A stretch of 64,000 bases of DNA from Alisma plantago-aquatica (GCA_963693085.1 OY856411.1:114568767-114632766); one strand, 5' to 3'. Shown: positions 12,421 through 25,979, numbered from the stretch's first letter. A program made the numbers and translations. Notes: generated by a model from the sequence alone, not told the origin.

Positions 12421-12950
12421 AAGAGGAGGCTGTAGAAGATGATTAGAGGAAGCAGTTGAGGATCCATAAGAGGGATAGGAGGAAGAGGTGTACCCCACTC
12501 CATATGTGCCCCACCGGTGTTCGCACCATGCCATGCTCTTCTACGGAGCATCTTCTTTCACACCAGCTCAAGCGACAATGGGAGACCCATACTCAATGAA
12601 TGATATTCATAATATGCTCACTTCCATCCGACACCAGTAGCAGGCATAGGAAACTACTATGGCCGAGTTTTGGACTCTGTGATAGGATCTTGGGCAATCA
12701 AGAGAAGATCTTCACACACAACATACCACATTTCATAATAGTTCCTTCTCCTAAACAGCCATGAGAACATCCACTATAGGTTGCAATGCATGGTGTACTT
12801 TACACAACCTCACTTCGACCATGACTAAAGCCAACATATTTTTGGCACTTAACCCCAACCACGCCCATAACACACCCACCCTCTCATCTTTACGATCATA
12901 AACTATCTGTCTGATATGAAATTTATGCTGGATTCTTCCCACCATAGTGA
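12421..12950 (+). pseudogene. Post-integrase coding remnant of Athila-like element 1
   Basis: Plus-strand translation gives an acidic run (EEEVYPTPY) followed by MLFYGASSFTPAQATMGDPY and SMNDIHNMLTSIRHQ. The style is that of the low-complexity tail of plant retroelement accessory proteins. It lies between the integrase remains and the polypurine-like tract of relic 1, where Athila and related elements may carry an extra ORF. Stops interrupt the frame. The family assignment is from memory of similar plant transposon proteins and is weak; the position is the stronger argument. Confidence 0.35.
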
Positions 12951-13018
12951 AGTTTTAGTCATGATACATTCATTCCACTTCTAGGTTTGATTTTTGACAT
13001 TAATGACAATGCCAAATG

Positions 13019-13034
13019 TAAGTTTAGGGGTGGC
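13019..13034 (+). other. Polypurine-like tract of Athila-like element 1
   Basis: aagtttaggggtggca precedes tggaatgacatttttatc. It resembles the priming site before the 3' LTR of the complete element, where the minus strand reads aagttcggggtatt before TGATGAATGC. Second-strand synthesis starts at such a tract. This places the 3' LTR start at about 13035. Confidence 0.5.
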
Positions 13035-16000
13035 ATGGAATGACATTTTTATCTTTAAATTACTATTGTATTACCTTCATGCATGTTCAGCTTCATCACT
13101 GTAGTTGTTTAACATTGTTTGTTTGTTGTTTTGTTTACTTCACGCTTGTCTAGTGTCCTTGTGGATGTAAAACTAAAAAAAGTAATTAGGAGGAGTCATT
13201 CTTTGGGAATGGAATCAATCTTAAAAATTGAAAACCTCAATAGTTATAAAAGGTACCTTTTAGACAATGTTTCACATTTAAGAGTACATTGTGGATTAGT
13301 CAGTGTGAAGACATAAATAATGAGTAAGACACCTAACCAACCTTTAGAAAATGGAAAGACAAAGGTGTCAGAGTCCAAACCAACAAAGTGATAATATGAT
13401 CTCTCTTGAAAATCTTTGAAATAGATTCTAATATCACCCTATTAACAAATTAACTATAGAGGACATATCATGGTTGAGAAGACAATGTCTCTTAATAAGG
13501 TGATCTAAAAAACTCTTCAATCCATCCATCACCACCATTGTAAAAATGTCAATCCAAGTCATTTTCTCTCTTTATTGAATAAAATATCAATGTAGGATTT
13601 ATCCATGTCATTGTTTGTTTATATCATTCAAAAAAATAAAATAAACAGAGAATTACTTTCTTAATTCCTTTTGAATAATAGTTGCATATATAAGAAAATA
13701 AATATTTAGCCTTTACCATGTAGATTTCATTTGCATTTCATTTGTCACAAAGTGTTTCATATTATGGTTTTTGATCAAAATTATTGAAAGAACTTCGTAT
13801 CCTACTTCAAATCTAAATAATTATGAAGGCCCTAGACTTTTGCTCCTTTAACTAAAAGAGACTGTTTGGAAAAGGAATGATATAATGAAAATGACAAAAA
13901 GAGAAAAGAAAAAGAAATAAAGAGGAACAAGGAGAAGGATTGTTTGAAGTGGGTTATCTCTCTTAATATCAAAATAATAGGATTTTGAATCATAATCCAA
14001 GAAACACCTTCCCCCCAAACTCTCATCACTAGCATGAGGCATCTATGTTTGCATCATTCCATATTATAGTTTGTAGTCATTAGGAAACATATTATATTAT
14101 CCATCATATAAATGAATATTTTATTTTAGTTGCATAATGATTTGAATTATAACACCATTAATATTTCTTGCAATCTATCACTTCTAAACATTTCTTTGTA
14201 TGTTACACCACCAGCATGATCATGCCTCATTTATCTACATATGGGGACTACATCCAATCATATTTCATTATTGCTTTAGAGCAAGGTAGATAGGAAATTG
14301 ACCTAATTCACCAAATGTGTGTCCTCTTGGCCAAGATATCAGCCTACTTTGACTAATTTGTGTTTCATTGATATTTTAATCAAGATTTATGTTATGAGCA
14401 AGATTCTAACTTTTAGATTAACTGGCCACTTTGTGGTTGGTGAACACTGATTTGAGTCTGTTCACTAGAGGGTAGTAAGGTAGGTTGACTTCATTAGATT
14501 TGTCTTCTTACTTGCTATTTCACCCAGATCTGAGATTATTATTTCTCGATGATGAAGAATATTCAAGCTTAGGGGGTTTTGACATACATAATTTTATTGC
14601 TTTTTCATTGACCCTCTTAGGCGATGTTTTCATGACAATAATTCTCATAAATATGTGTTTTAATTGATATTATGCCAAATTATCTTATCAGACTCTTATG
14701 CATCATCATAACATATTTACATGTATTTTTTCATGAATTTATCATTTTCATACTTTTCTTGATGCATTGCATTTTGCAATTTAGGTTAATATAATCTTGG
14801 TAAGTAGACACAATGCTATTAAAAATCAGCTTCCAAAAGGAAATGGAAGTTACAATAAGATCTCAATTTTATTGATGTGGCTCATGCTATTGAGAATAAA
14901 AGTAAAAAGCTCACTAGTATTGATACCATGTCTAAAAATGATAGTAAACAATAAAGTGAAACTCAGTGCCACTGACTACCAACTCAGTGGTACCAACACC
15001 AAACTTGAAATGTAGTTCAATGTTGTGAACATTCATTTCAATGGTCTTGGAATAGGATTAGAGAAACATTAGTAAAATATCCGTTCTACTAGAAACTAAG
15101 TTGGTAGCACTCATTCACACAAGGAAAAGCTAGAGTTGGTAGTACCTATAGAACTTGGTGCCACCAAGTCTTCCAATATCACATACTATAATATTGACAT
15201 CTAATCCAACATAACAAATTCTTCTTGATATTTGGACCACTTATGGCATAAGGGCCTCTGTCCCAAAGAAGGTATCAGATGCTTGGGCATGACATACAAG
15301 TAGAGAAATAAAAGAAATGAGATACAGAGAAATGAGGACCCAACAACTTTAGAGGAAAATTGAACAAACAAAACACTACCTATTCATATTTATCTTCATA
15401 AGGGGTCATCATTATCCATAGATCTCAAATTCCATCCATCTATATTCATGTTTCATTTCTCTTATAAAATTCATCTTGATACCATGTTATTGTGCATGGC
15501 TAATCCTCTTCTTTTCTAGAGATAGTGAGTAGCCAGATGTAATCTTTTATATGATGACATGATTTTACAAATTATTTTTATTTGATCAAAATTTGTGTGA
15601 AATTATGATTAAGTTCTCTTGTAAATGGCCAACATGCACCCAATTTATATAAGTTACCCCTTTAAAATAGGGGTTAAGGATTTCAATTTTTTTACCTTAC
15701 ACGTACAATCAATGATGCACATCAAAAGGTAGGCTTACACTTATGAAACTATTTTCTAGAGAGAATTACTATTCATCTAAATTATTTTTTAGCTACTACT
15801 AAAGTGAATTAAAATTAATTTAGATAGTATACCACACTACAAAAGTGGACGATGTAAGCTGTAGATCTCTAGTATAGAAATTATGTTAAACTTTTATGAA
15901 TGAAATCAAATCCGAGTAAAAAATGAATCTTGGTCAAACCAAAATGTCTTGAGAATTTCAATTTATGATTTAAATCCACCTTTTAAACAATTTTTTTGTT

Positions 16001-16660
16001 TAGTTTTAGGATATTAGACAAACTAATCAACTCTTTTCACCAGGAAAACTGATTATGTTTTGATTAGTAGTAGTTTTAGCAATCCAATTCCCTACGACAA
16101 ACAACTTGGGCCTCTTTTGGTACTATACTATATAGTACACACACTTTCATAACTATAAGAACTTTGTGAGTATCACTATCCAAATATAAATTTGAGCCTA
16201 AGAAGCGACCACTATGATAATTACCTGTTGTAACCCTTAATGATAGATTAATTAGTCAACTAATCCCATTTATTAGATGACCCGTTTTATCATCCATGGT
16301 AAAAATATGTTAAATACTCAAATTATTACTTATCCTGATTAACACCCATCAAGGGACTTCAAACCAGTATTCTATATACTTAATCTATGTTATTGGTCAC
16401 TATAAGTTATTTATTTTGTCTCAGACTATAGTTTTGTTTCATCCATATGAACTTGAGTTTTACATCTGCATCATATATTGAATAAAATCCAATCAATCTT
16501 AAGACTAACATCATATGTACCTATTTTCTTACCACTCAAAAGACTAAAATAAACACTCTTGAGCTTATATTATTTTGTTCTAGTCTTGATATTAATAATT
16601 TAACTTAGATAACATATTCCAAATAAAATAGCATAATTATAACCCTAAAATGACTAGCTA
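13035..16660. other. Probable 3' LTR of relic 1 at left, then unassigned DNA
   Basis: The left part should be the 3' LTR of relic 1, since it follows the polypurine-like tract, but no matching 5' copy was found to set its end. The rest is AT-rich without recognised coding sequence. Text near 14960-15180 shares ggtaccaacacc-like motifs with 10440-11300. cactacaaaa at 15836 resembles a CACTA terminus but has no partner. Confidence 0.3.
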
Positions 16661-16673
16661 AACTATAATTGGT

Positions 16674-17115
16674 TTGTATAAGTTTTTTTTATGTAAGGTA
16701 GAATTTTCTCTATTCTACATTGTGCCTAAAGTGGTTCCTAATAACCTTGATGGTGTCATTAGCTGGATAGCGAGCAGACCTGATAGTAAAGGGATTGGGT
16801 CTAGCGTCTGTGGCATGTTCCTTGCTTGCATCTTCTTTCACATCTGGAGAGAAAGAAATAGAAGAATCCATTGCTGTGGGTCGATGGATGAAAAAGGGCT
16901 GCTAAAGATGATTACTTCTGATTTGTGCTGGGTTTTCACTGCTAAACCCGATCTGAATGCTGGCTTCAGTACTAATACAAAGTTGTATTGGGGATTTTGT
17001 AGATAACACCCCCGCTAACCTTTCTGGCCTAGTGCCTTTTTTGTAGATCTGGGTCTAGTGCCTTTGTAATTGTATAGCACTTGCTATACGACTTTTGGCA
17101 ATACTATTTACCTAT
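16674..17115 (+). mobile_element. 5'-truncated LINE, 3' end only
   Basis: A plus-strand frame (16674-17006) ends with CGMFLACIFFHIWRERNRRI, typical of the last part of plant L1 ORF2 beyond the zinc-knuckle-like domain, then KLYWGFCR and a stop. The 3' UTR is in the style of plant L1 elements, with tagtgcctttgtaattgtatagc and cttttggcaatactatttacc, ending in a short A tract (ccaaaaaaa). Endonuclease and RT are missing, as expected for a copy truncated during target-primed reverse transcription. No target duplication was found. Confidence 0.7.
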
Positions 17116-19710
17116 TTCCAAAAAAATCGTGGCTTGGAAAAATGTGAAATTATGGAAATTTATTATTCAGTTTATTATCCTTCAAAAATACTCAAATGTT
17201 GAAGATATATACTATACATATATTAGTGCATATTATTTCCTATTATTTTCATCTCAAAACCAATCCTGACACAAAATCCCATGAATTGAAAAATCTTGTG
17301 GTAGAAATAATGAGCAACATGTATTGTTCCAACTATTAGATGGTTTAACTATTCAACTATACCAACTTTCCATGTGTGAAAATAAAAAAAATCAAGCCCA
17401 TGATCTAATGTACATGTTTTATGTAATTGAGTACTGGTGATATATGGACGGTTGGGGTGACTCCTGTTTCCAATTATATAGAAGATGAGAAATCTAATGA
17501 GGTGCCTTAAATCTTGAAATATGAATTTCTTTGGGAATATTATACATAAGAAACTAGACTGTTGAGTTGCCAAAGGACAACAATGATCATCTTGGTGATT
17601 GGGTGGAGTTTTCTTAATGAAGATGGAGAGTGATATTAACACTATATTACAAGGAAGAGTTATTATGGAATTATGAATCCATAGTGGCTTGGATTTATCA
17701 TTGTAGAGATGCTATTTTATACCATGCAAAAAGAATAAGATTGCACAAGTAGTTGTCTAAGATTATGAAACCGGTTAAGCTGATTATCATTGTAGATTGT
17801 AAAGGCAGTAGAAGATGCAACATTGTTTGAAAAATATTTCTCATAGTTTTAGATGGATCTAGAATAGAGATGGATTCCTTCCTTGATATGATCTCATAGG
17901 TGTTCTCAAGTGATGAAAATATCTTTCTAATCCCCCATGTGTGGAAGAAGTCCTTAACACCATCCGTCTAATTGATAGATCAATCATGCCAAATCCAGTG
18001 GCCTTTTCTCTCAATTTCTATGTTCCTACACAAAAAAATATTAAAGAGGATTTAATGAACTTAGCCTCTTTCTTCTCATAGGGTGGTGGCTATAATAGGT
18101 GCATATGAAGAAGCCATTCAATTTTGATCTTTTAATGGATGAGACCTTCCATTTTGCCGCATATTTCTAGATGATTTCAGTTGAGATTGTGTCTCTACGA
18201 GGTTTAGCTAGGACTACAATCATAGGATCATTTTGATCTTTCCTAATATGATCTTGGGGGAACAAGGGCCATTTAGCTGAGGTCATGACATCATCAACAA
18301 CATCATATTGACTAAAAAGCTTATTTATAACTTGAAGAAGGGAGGTGACAAGCAATGTCATTTTCAAGTATGACATGTCCCTTTCCTATGATTTGGTGAT
18401 ATATATATTCGTGAGAAGGCCCTTTCCTAATTTGGCATGTTATAGGATATAATTCATCTCAATATGAGTAATCTTCAGGGTTTTTAGAGCAACATGTCAC
18501 TTAATAATACGTTTAGTGATTTTATATGAAAAGGGGACTAAAACAGTGGAATCTACTCCCCCTCTTCATCTTGTTTGAGGAGACCTTGTCTTGGATGGTG
18601 AAGGCACATTCTAACCAAGGCTTCATTGAGCATTTCTTCAACAAGAGCTATGTCAATCATCCTCCAATCCTCTTTTGTGTATGATCTTGTTTTCTTCATA
18701 TATTTCTCTCCCTCTTCTCTTATATGTGTATATGACATCATCACCAAACACACTCTCACATCTAGTTATAAGGTGAGTACACATAAATTGTTATTCCTCC
18801 CGATGATGATCTATTATTCACTATTGGAGTCAAACCATCATAGTTTTGTCTTCTTTAGGTGACTCCCTTCTCTATTTGGGTGTTTTGATCATGGTGGCAC
18901 AATCTAGGAAACATGATTTCTCATATTACATGCAAAATTTACTTGTGTAAAGTATCACTCCTCTCTTTTTGTAACTACAAAATCCTAATAACACACACAC
19001 TGTCATTGATATCTTTATGTACATTGGAGGTCAATAATGTACTAATTAGGTTCTTGAAGAAGCTTAAAATCATCATGTCCACCTTTCTTTAGTTATCTTT
19101 AGACAACCATGTTAGAAGAACTTGGGTGGCATGGTATAATATTTCTAAGGATAGTGACGACTGTGAGATTGGCATTCCTCTAATGGAAATCATAGTGTAT
19201 CCTTTTATCATGAAGTCTAGTTGGGATATTATGCATGGTTTGTCAGTGCACTCTTCCTTATATTAAGATCACGATGTCTCAAATCCACATTTACTTAAGC
19301 CCTATTCTTTTGTGTCCCCCTACTAGTGCAAGACTTGGAGTTTCTCTTCATTGGTCTTGCAATAGTGTAGTGGAGGACAAGTAAGAATGATATTGACTTT
19401 TAATAAAACATATGGTGTGGGATTCTTTTTGAAAATTGTACTAGATAGGTTTTTGATGTGAAATTTGACATTAAAGCAAGGGAACTTTGAGATACAAGTG
19501 TAGGATGGGAATGGAAAACTTGGGCACTTTGCTTATGTAAGAAGGCATGGAGGATGTGGTTTATCTACACAATAAAATCTATCAGGATGATGATATTCCA
19601 ACATTGTCTTTGACATCATCGAGAGTCTTCTATCCTATATTGTCTATAGATCTTCGCAATAATACTCTTTTAAGGACACTATGACCTCAACAAATGTGTA
19701 ATAGGGACTA
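17116..19710. other. Unassigned region
   Basis: Scattered short frames on both strands, none with a domain I recognise. The longest are minus-strand frames at 17349-17642 and 18167-18376. No terminal repeats, primer sites or structural RNAs were seen. It may contain old element sequence beyond recognition. Confidence 0.25.
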
Positions 19711-19757
19711 TATATGTATGTATGTATGTATATATATATTTGTGTGTGTGTGTGTGT
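19711..19757. repeat. Compound (TATG)n/(TA)n/(TG)n microsatellite
   Basis: Successive TATG, TA and TG units. The short frame reading through them is a repeat artefact. Confidence 0.9.
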
Positions 19758-21318
19758 TTATCATCCCTCAAGGCCAAAGATCCATCTTTTTCTCTCTCTT
19801 TGTCCTAGGAGAGGCTTGATCTTGTTAGATGAAGCTTTGGTGGAGATTTCATGGGTTGATGATAGTTTTCATAGGATGTTACTTTTGAGATCTTTGCTAT
19901 TAGGCCTTGTTTCTCCCATTTGAAGGTAGGATACTTACTCCTTTGTGGTGAAGCTTGCATATCTAAATTACATAATAGAAACTACTTAAAGCTTGCATAA
20001 CATGCTTCAAAATGGAATATCTGTTGAATAAATTGATGTAATGATATCTTATTAAAAAATTTGATGCCTTCTGTAATCTTCTTATTGTGATATAAATGAA
20101 GTATCAAGCCCATCTAGTTTCTTAACGGCTAATATTTTGAAATGTGCATTTATGCACTAAAAGTAGTCTTATGGAATTTTTATACTATATTGGAGGAAAC
20201 CAAATTACACATCATTACTTATAAAATTAGAATTACTTAATGACTTTCATATATTAAATTTCCATTTGAATTATATTTGATATCATAAGTATCTCATGCA
20301 TGCATTAAAATGGCCTTTTATGCCTAATATTACCCTACATGCAACTTTCTAATACTTGTAAGTTTAAATTGGAAATTATGTAAGTTTGAATTACTACCTT
20401 GTGAATATAAGTTCATGTGAATTTGAAGTCCCGATATGACCTTGGTCCTTTATGGCCTCATACAGTGAATTATACTGTAATTGGTACTTTTAATGATCAT
20501 ATGAGGAATTGTATACTTTTAAAGTTGTCTAGACTTGACCTAAGTTAATAATGTATATAAAAGTGATTTGGAAATAGGACTATATATGTTCTCATGACAT
20601 TCATAATAGAGTCAAATTAATAAAGTAAGTATGAGGTAGTTTGGATGTCATTAATAAAATGTCAACTTTTGTATAAAAGATGGTAGACTTCTTTGAAGGA
20701 TGACATTTAATGAAAAAATACCTTTCCTAAGCTGAATACATGTGCCTCTCATCTATTATCTGTCTTTCATCTTATATATACATGTGATATAATTTTTTTG
20801 CACTATAAGATGTATCTTAGTTATTGGGTATACATGTAGGCTTGATGCCATGAGGGCAATGATACAGACGTCATCATTAGGGTGATGGTAGGACCTCAGT
20901 GGGTATAGTTAATCCATGTTTTACTATGGATAAAAATATAAGATAATGGATAAGATTGTGAATGATGAAGGTTAAAAGTATGTGGTCTAATGTGTTTGAA
21001 ACAATTGTGTTTAAAATGGCAATTCACACATTATTATAATCAATTACGTTCTAGAAGAGAAATACAGTGATGAATGATTTCCTTAAATAAATGTTCTTGA
21101 AAGCAATACAATGCAATCCCTTTTTGGAAAGCATTTTTATTGGAATGGTGATGGTAAATCTTATTACATATCATGCCTTGTTCTATAATTATGAGAAATT
21201 CTAGATATGAGATAGTGGTCTATCTTATATTTTTCGTATATGCATACTGAATATGGGTGATAAATAAAACATCTCTTGTTGTTGCTTTGTTTCAGGTTCA
21301 TGTAACTAGTACATTTTT
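19758..21318. other. Unassigned AT-rich region left of the CACTA element
   Basis: No coding domain, terminal repeat or RNA gene recognised. Confidence 0.25.
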
Positions 21319-21750
21319 ATCTATAAAAATGCTTATGATAACTTCAGTTATAGCTAAATAAACTAACATTATAAACCATTGCATCAGTTATGTCTACATA
21401 ATTGACGTTTCATCTGGCTGAATGACCCTAAGGGAAAAACCAGGGCATCACTTTCCTTATAGTAATTGTTGCATTAAATAAGTTTCCCAATAATTTTAAA
21501 TCCAATAAATCTAGCATTGATTTTCCTAGAAACCAACACTATATGCATCCCACTGATATCTTACGGAATAAATTTTCACCCCAACATCAAAAACACAAAT
21601 ATTTTCTTTGTGATATTTATAGTCAACTGACACTATAGGTTCTTGGACTAAACCTGAATATCACTTATTAAAGTGTCAGTTTATTGCACTTAACTATCAC
21701 TATAATCCTTAGCATGGAACCAATGTTCTATAAGATACTGAAATTGTATT
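21319..21750. repeat. Left subterminal repeats of CACTA element
   Basis: aactgacactatag at 21625-21638, aagtgtcagttt at 21671-21682 and aactatcactataa at 21692-21705, with weaker copies at 21361 and 21383. In CACTA elements such arrays bind the element-encoded protein. Confidence 0.65.
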
Positions 21751-23212
21751 GAAAATCCTAGTGTCTTTAACTGGTGTGTTAGACTTTATTTGTTAAGAGA
21801 AGTTGTGATCCCAGTTATACCCCACAAAATCAGATTTACCCATTCCTCTAGACCCACAAAACCCTTGTGATCTATTGTTTCCCCTTGATGGAATTACCCT
21901 CACTGATTCTCTAGTCCTTTGTGCTAAACATCATTCTCTAACTACCGCCACTCTTGGTGCTTTACCGAGCTTCTATCCCCATCATAACCTTAGACTCATC
22001 CTTCCATTTCACCTCCTCCCATTTATACCATTCTCCTTAATATCATCGGCTAGTATTTTACCCAATGCTCCCCTCACCATCACCTACTGGTGTCCTTACT
22101 AGTCTCCCCAACATCCCTACTACTCTCCACACCCAACTTCATTATAACTTTGATCGTCACCCAATTCCCATGCTTGTTGTCATCGACATTTGTGTAGATC
22201 GTTCTTTCTATCATCAATGCCTTCTCTTTCATCCACCACCATGGCCTTAAGGTTTCTCTTTCTTGATTCATTATCTTTGTCTTCTCCTCTGTATGGATGA
22301 TTTGTTTTTTTTAAACAATATATGCCTCAAAATCCTATTTGTTTAGTGTTTCTGTAACAATGGATATTTTTTTTAGTTTATTGATCTTAAACAATATGTT
22401 CCATGCATGCCTATCTAACTAGATTTGATTTATTATTCTTGAAGTTTATCTAATATAATGAATATTGTCTTGTTTTTGTGTAAATAGAATATGATGAGTA
22501 TTGAATCTTATTTATCTAGGAATTTGTTAACCTAAATCTAAAAATTTTATTTTTAGTGGTGTGAATGTCTATGGATGAATGACCACACCTAAGACCCAGA
22601 AAGGTGGGATAGAAACCTAAGAACACATTAACATGAAAAATCCATCTAAAAAAATTGATTTGACACTTAATTTAGAGGTAAATGAATTATATACATTTGA
22701 AAATTATACATGTATTTTGTTGGTCTAGAAATTCATCTGAGATTTACTCATTAGGAGTAAATTGTGAACAATCCCTGATTTGTGACTATTGTTAAACACT
22801 TAATCTCACTTAGAAAGTGGGATTAGAATGTGTGTTTTGGGTTCAAGATATTTTTACTATACTTTCCATATTTATTCTTTGTGTACATATGTAGGTGAAT
22901 ATTTTTCAATCTACGTTGATGTACTTGAAGAACGAATAGGAAAATATATCAAGATGTTCTTGAAAACCGAACACATTTTACACTTACTAGTGAGATTCAG
23001 TGTTAAAGAATGGCATGGCTAGTATACATTCTTCAATATGCATGCTAAATATTTTCTATCAAAAACTAGTAAGTTTGGTCTTAAATGAACTATATTTTAA
23101 CCTAAAATTGACCTTACACCCTGATTTAATGCTCAATTTTCTAGTATTTGCCATGTTATTAGAGAATGTATGGAAGTTGTATGTCCAATACAAATTGTTT
23201 CTATATGGTGTT

Positions 23213-23420
23213 GTACATTGATGAGTTTTTGAGATTTGGATAGGAACATAAGAGATGTCCTAGAGATATATTATATTTCCCATATAGGAATTGTGGTAGC
23301 AATATGAAAGGTGACACTATCAACGTACTTAAAGTTCATGCTAGGTTCAATTGGATTATACTAAGCTATATTAAATTGTATTGGAATGTTAGCTTCCTAT
23401 TTTGTGACTAGTAAATGTTG
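23213..23420 (+). pseudogene. Transposase-associated domain remnant of CACTA
   Basis: Plus-strand translation contains YIDEFLRFG, a stop, then EHKRCPRDILYFPYRNCGSN and later NVLKVHARFNW. This follows the pattern of the transposase-associated domain in front of Tnp2: an F-x2-F helix, C-P-x-x-x-C-type cysteines, then a V-x-x-H-L-like segment ending with Trp. One cysteine position is not kept (YFPYRNC). It lies about 0.7 kb upstream of the Tnp2 core on the same strand, which supports the assignment. Confidence 0.5.
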
Positions 23421-24094
23421 ATGTTGTTAGTTGTGTGAAATAAGTAATGGGGAATGATGTTGATGTGAATGAACTAATTTTGAATAGTATGGTTGATGCA
23501 ATTTACATAGATATGGGGACAATCTTATTGATCCACCTTCCATATTTACAAATATTGTATATGGTGCCAAGAAACCATTATATTTGGGTTGTACAAAGTT
23601 CACTAGGATGATCACTTTGTTGAGATTTTATAGTCAAAAGTTTCATGTCTCTAATTTTCTTTTGAAAGAAGTTCTTCCTTAAGGAAACAAGTTTCCAATC
23701 TCGACATAGAAGCTAAGTAAATATTGTGTTTAATGAGAATGGAGGATAAAATCATATATACATGACCAAGTTATTATGAGTTATTATAAAAGGACTATAG
23801 CAATTTAAAATATTGTTCAAAATGAGGGTCTTCAAGGTACATAACAACGAATTCAAGTAAACCAAGAATGTCTCTCATACCTAGATGATACAAAATATAC
23901 TGATAATATGATGGTTTTAGTGCTTATTTACTAAGTCAAAATATGTGCAAAACCTATCTTGGCATGCAAATGTAAATGACAAATATAATGGGGTCCTACA
24001 ACATGTCTTTATTTTAATGAAATGGAATAAACTTTATTATCTACCCTCAACTTGATGAAGAAGTAAGGAACTGAAGACTTTGAATTTGTAATGA

Positions 24095-24440
24095 AGGGAT
24101 GAGTCCATATGGTACATTAATCATCCAACATCACACTTATCCTATTATGATTCTTATATACAATCTTCCTCCTTGGTTGTGTATGAGGAATAAGTATGTC
24201 ATACTTTAATGTTGACTTTAAGGTCAATGCAACTTGGTAATGATATTGATATTTTTCTTTAATATCTGATTGGAAACTTAATGAAGCTTCAAGAAGAAGG
24301 CACTAAGTCTTATAATTCTTTATGTGGAGTCACCTTTAACTTACATTCTATATTGTTTTACATGATTAATGACTTTCAAACTTATAAAAAATTGTTTGGA
24401 TACAGTGTAAAGGATCCAAAGCATGCACTATATCAATTCT
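24095..24440 (+). pseudogene. Tnp2 transposase core remnant of CACTA element
   Basis: The plus strand encodes GNDIDIFL, a stop, then LIGNLMKLQEEGTKSYNSL and MINDFQTYKKLFGYSVKDPK. These correspond to the conserved Tnp2 segments GNDID-V-YL, PL-DDL-LW-GV-TYDA and INDFPAY-LSG-S-KG-AC. In the intact family this protein catalyses cut-and-paste transposition with the second element protein. Two or more stops in about 115 codons, together with absence of the downstream cysteine and basic segments, show that it is dead. Confidence 0.8.
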
Positions 24441-25026
24441 GAACTTATGTTTGTATTATCATTTATTATAGAGGTGTGTATATTTTAACTTAAATGCATA
24501 ATATCACTATTTTACATATTGTTATAGCATGGACTTAGACTAGAAGAACTATGATCTCAAGAAATTATAGGAGTTTGGTGTTGATGATTGAGATAGTAGT
24601 GATGCTTTATACTCTAGAGGTGTCACACTCATGCGTAGGTTTCAGAGGGTTAGGGCCAAGGAGGAGAAATTGTCCATTCAGTTTAATGACACAAGAGCAC
24701 ATGTTGGGGGAGAATGCTAGTACTTTCAGGCACTATTTAGAAGTCACTATTATATATTCTTGGTATTGAGATGATGATGCCTATAAAGACCTCTTGTCGT
24801 TGGACATATTTGTAAGTTATAAAAATTTCATACAAAGTTCATCAATTATGGGTTCCACTTTTGTTTGCAACTTCTAATTATAGTACAACTACTTTTGCAT
24901 AGTCCTTTTGACATAGATGAAAAAGTTCATAGCAAAAATGCATTACCACAATGTGGTAAGATGTTAAGAGTTCTTAAGATTACTCTCACTAGAGTTTATA
25001 TAATTAATGAAAAGAAGATGAAGGTT

Positions 25027-25680
25027 GTCATTGAGTTTTACACGTGTTGACCCTGAGGCATGGAAAAAGCTTGTTGCTTATAGGAAATCAGATGACTTAA
25101 AGATATTTATTATTTTATCATGCTACATGACTTTTTCTTATTACACATAATATAAAACCCCATTTGAATTAATTGGAATATCCACAAGACTCATAAAGAA
25201 AGACATTCAAAAAATGTTACCATTGGTTGGGGCCATATGGTTACACTCTACACCAACAAAACAACAAAAAACACCCTTGAAAGGGAATGAATCAACCACA
25301 ACAACAACTCTACGTTCCAACTATTGTGAGGAGTGTACTAATGCTAGAGAAACCCATTCAGGAGAAATTCCCAACCCACAACCAAGGAAGTGGCATTGAA
25401 AATAGTGAAGTTTAATTATCACAATGGAATGTTTATTTTCTTTTCAATCGTAATATTTTACTTACTAGATGAATTAATAGTGATTAACAGAAGCTCTAGG
25501 AACAAAGAAAAGAAGGAAATTTCATCTCTTAAGGCTAAAGTGATGAATTGACAATTGATCTGTGTGCAAAAAAAATTCCTAGACATGCTACGTGAGTAGG
25601 ACTTGGCATACAACAAAACATTTGTTTTGCCTCCAACCAATGACAATTCAAATCTAATCAAAGAGGCCATATATCATAAG
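25027..25680 (+). pseudogene. Possible second En/Spm-type ORF remnant
   Basis: Plus-strand translation begins near RVDPEAWKKLVAYRKSDDLK, reminiscent of the plant En/Spm transposase_24-type domain (W-x-x-L/F-V-x-x-R/W-x-S). A Lys/Glu-rich stretch that could form a coiled coil (SSLKAKVMN and neighbours) follows near 25525. Stops are frequent. Position after Tnp2 and before the right end fits the second CACTA gene, but the similarity is weak. Confidence 0.4.
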
Positions 25681-25932
25681 ATGAGATAGAATATTTGATA
25701 TAGTAAAAAAATATGAGAAGCAATTATTAACTTCTAGTCTTCTCAACCTCTTAAAACTCAACAAGTGTACCCTGCTCTAATGGTAAGGTACAATATTGTA
25801 ATCAAGGCATCAAAAATTTTGTGAGTATTCCCAATGACCCACTAGGTCAGCCATATGTAAGTTTTTATTGGTATAATATAAAGTCAAGTTCAATATACAT
25901 CTTGTGTTATTGATATAACACTATTAATATAT

Positions 25933-25946
25933 TAGATGGGTACTAG
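25933..25946. repeat. Left target-site duplication of LINE
   Basis: tagatgggtactag matches tagatgggtacaag at 28735-28748 in 13 of 14 bases. Confidence 0.8.
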
Positions 25947-25979
25947 GTACCTTCCACACTACTAAGCTTGGCGTGCTTC

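Larger units (their letters stand above)
5031..13034 (+). mobile_element. Degraded Athila-like Ty3/gypsy element (relic 1)
   Basis: Fragments of gag, aspartic protease, RT, RNase H linker and integrase occur in the canonical gypsy order on the plus strand, followed by a post-integrase remnant and a polypurine-like tract at 13019-13034. The protein fragments resemble those of the complete minus-strand Athila-like element at 35360-46605. Stops and frameshifts are frequent throughout, so the copy is old. The 5' boundary and 5' LTR were not identified. The 3' LTR probably begins near 13035, but its end is unclear. Extents are approximate. Confidence 0.75.

Noticed and set aside
15836..15850. cactacaaaa resembling a CACTA transposon terminus
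   Set aside because: No inverted partner, subterminal repeats or transposase trace nearby.
16674..17006. 110-codon ORF as a possible host gene
   Set aside because: Its C-terminal text and 3' UTR are those of plant L1 elements, and it ends in an A tract.
25768..25870. tRNA- or SINE-like text (ctctaatggtaaggtac)
   Set aside because: No B box at proper spacing, no clover-leaf pairing and no A tail or target duplication.
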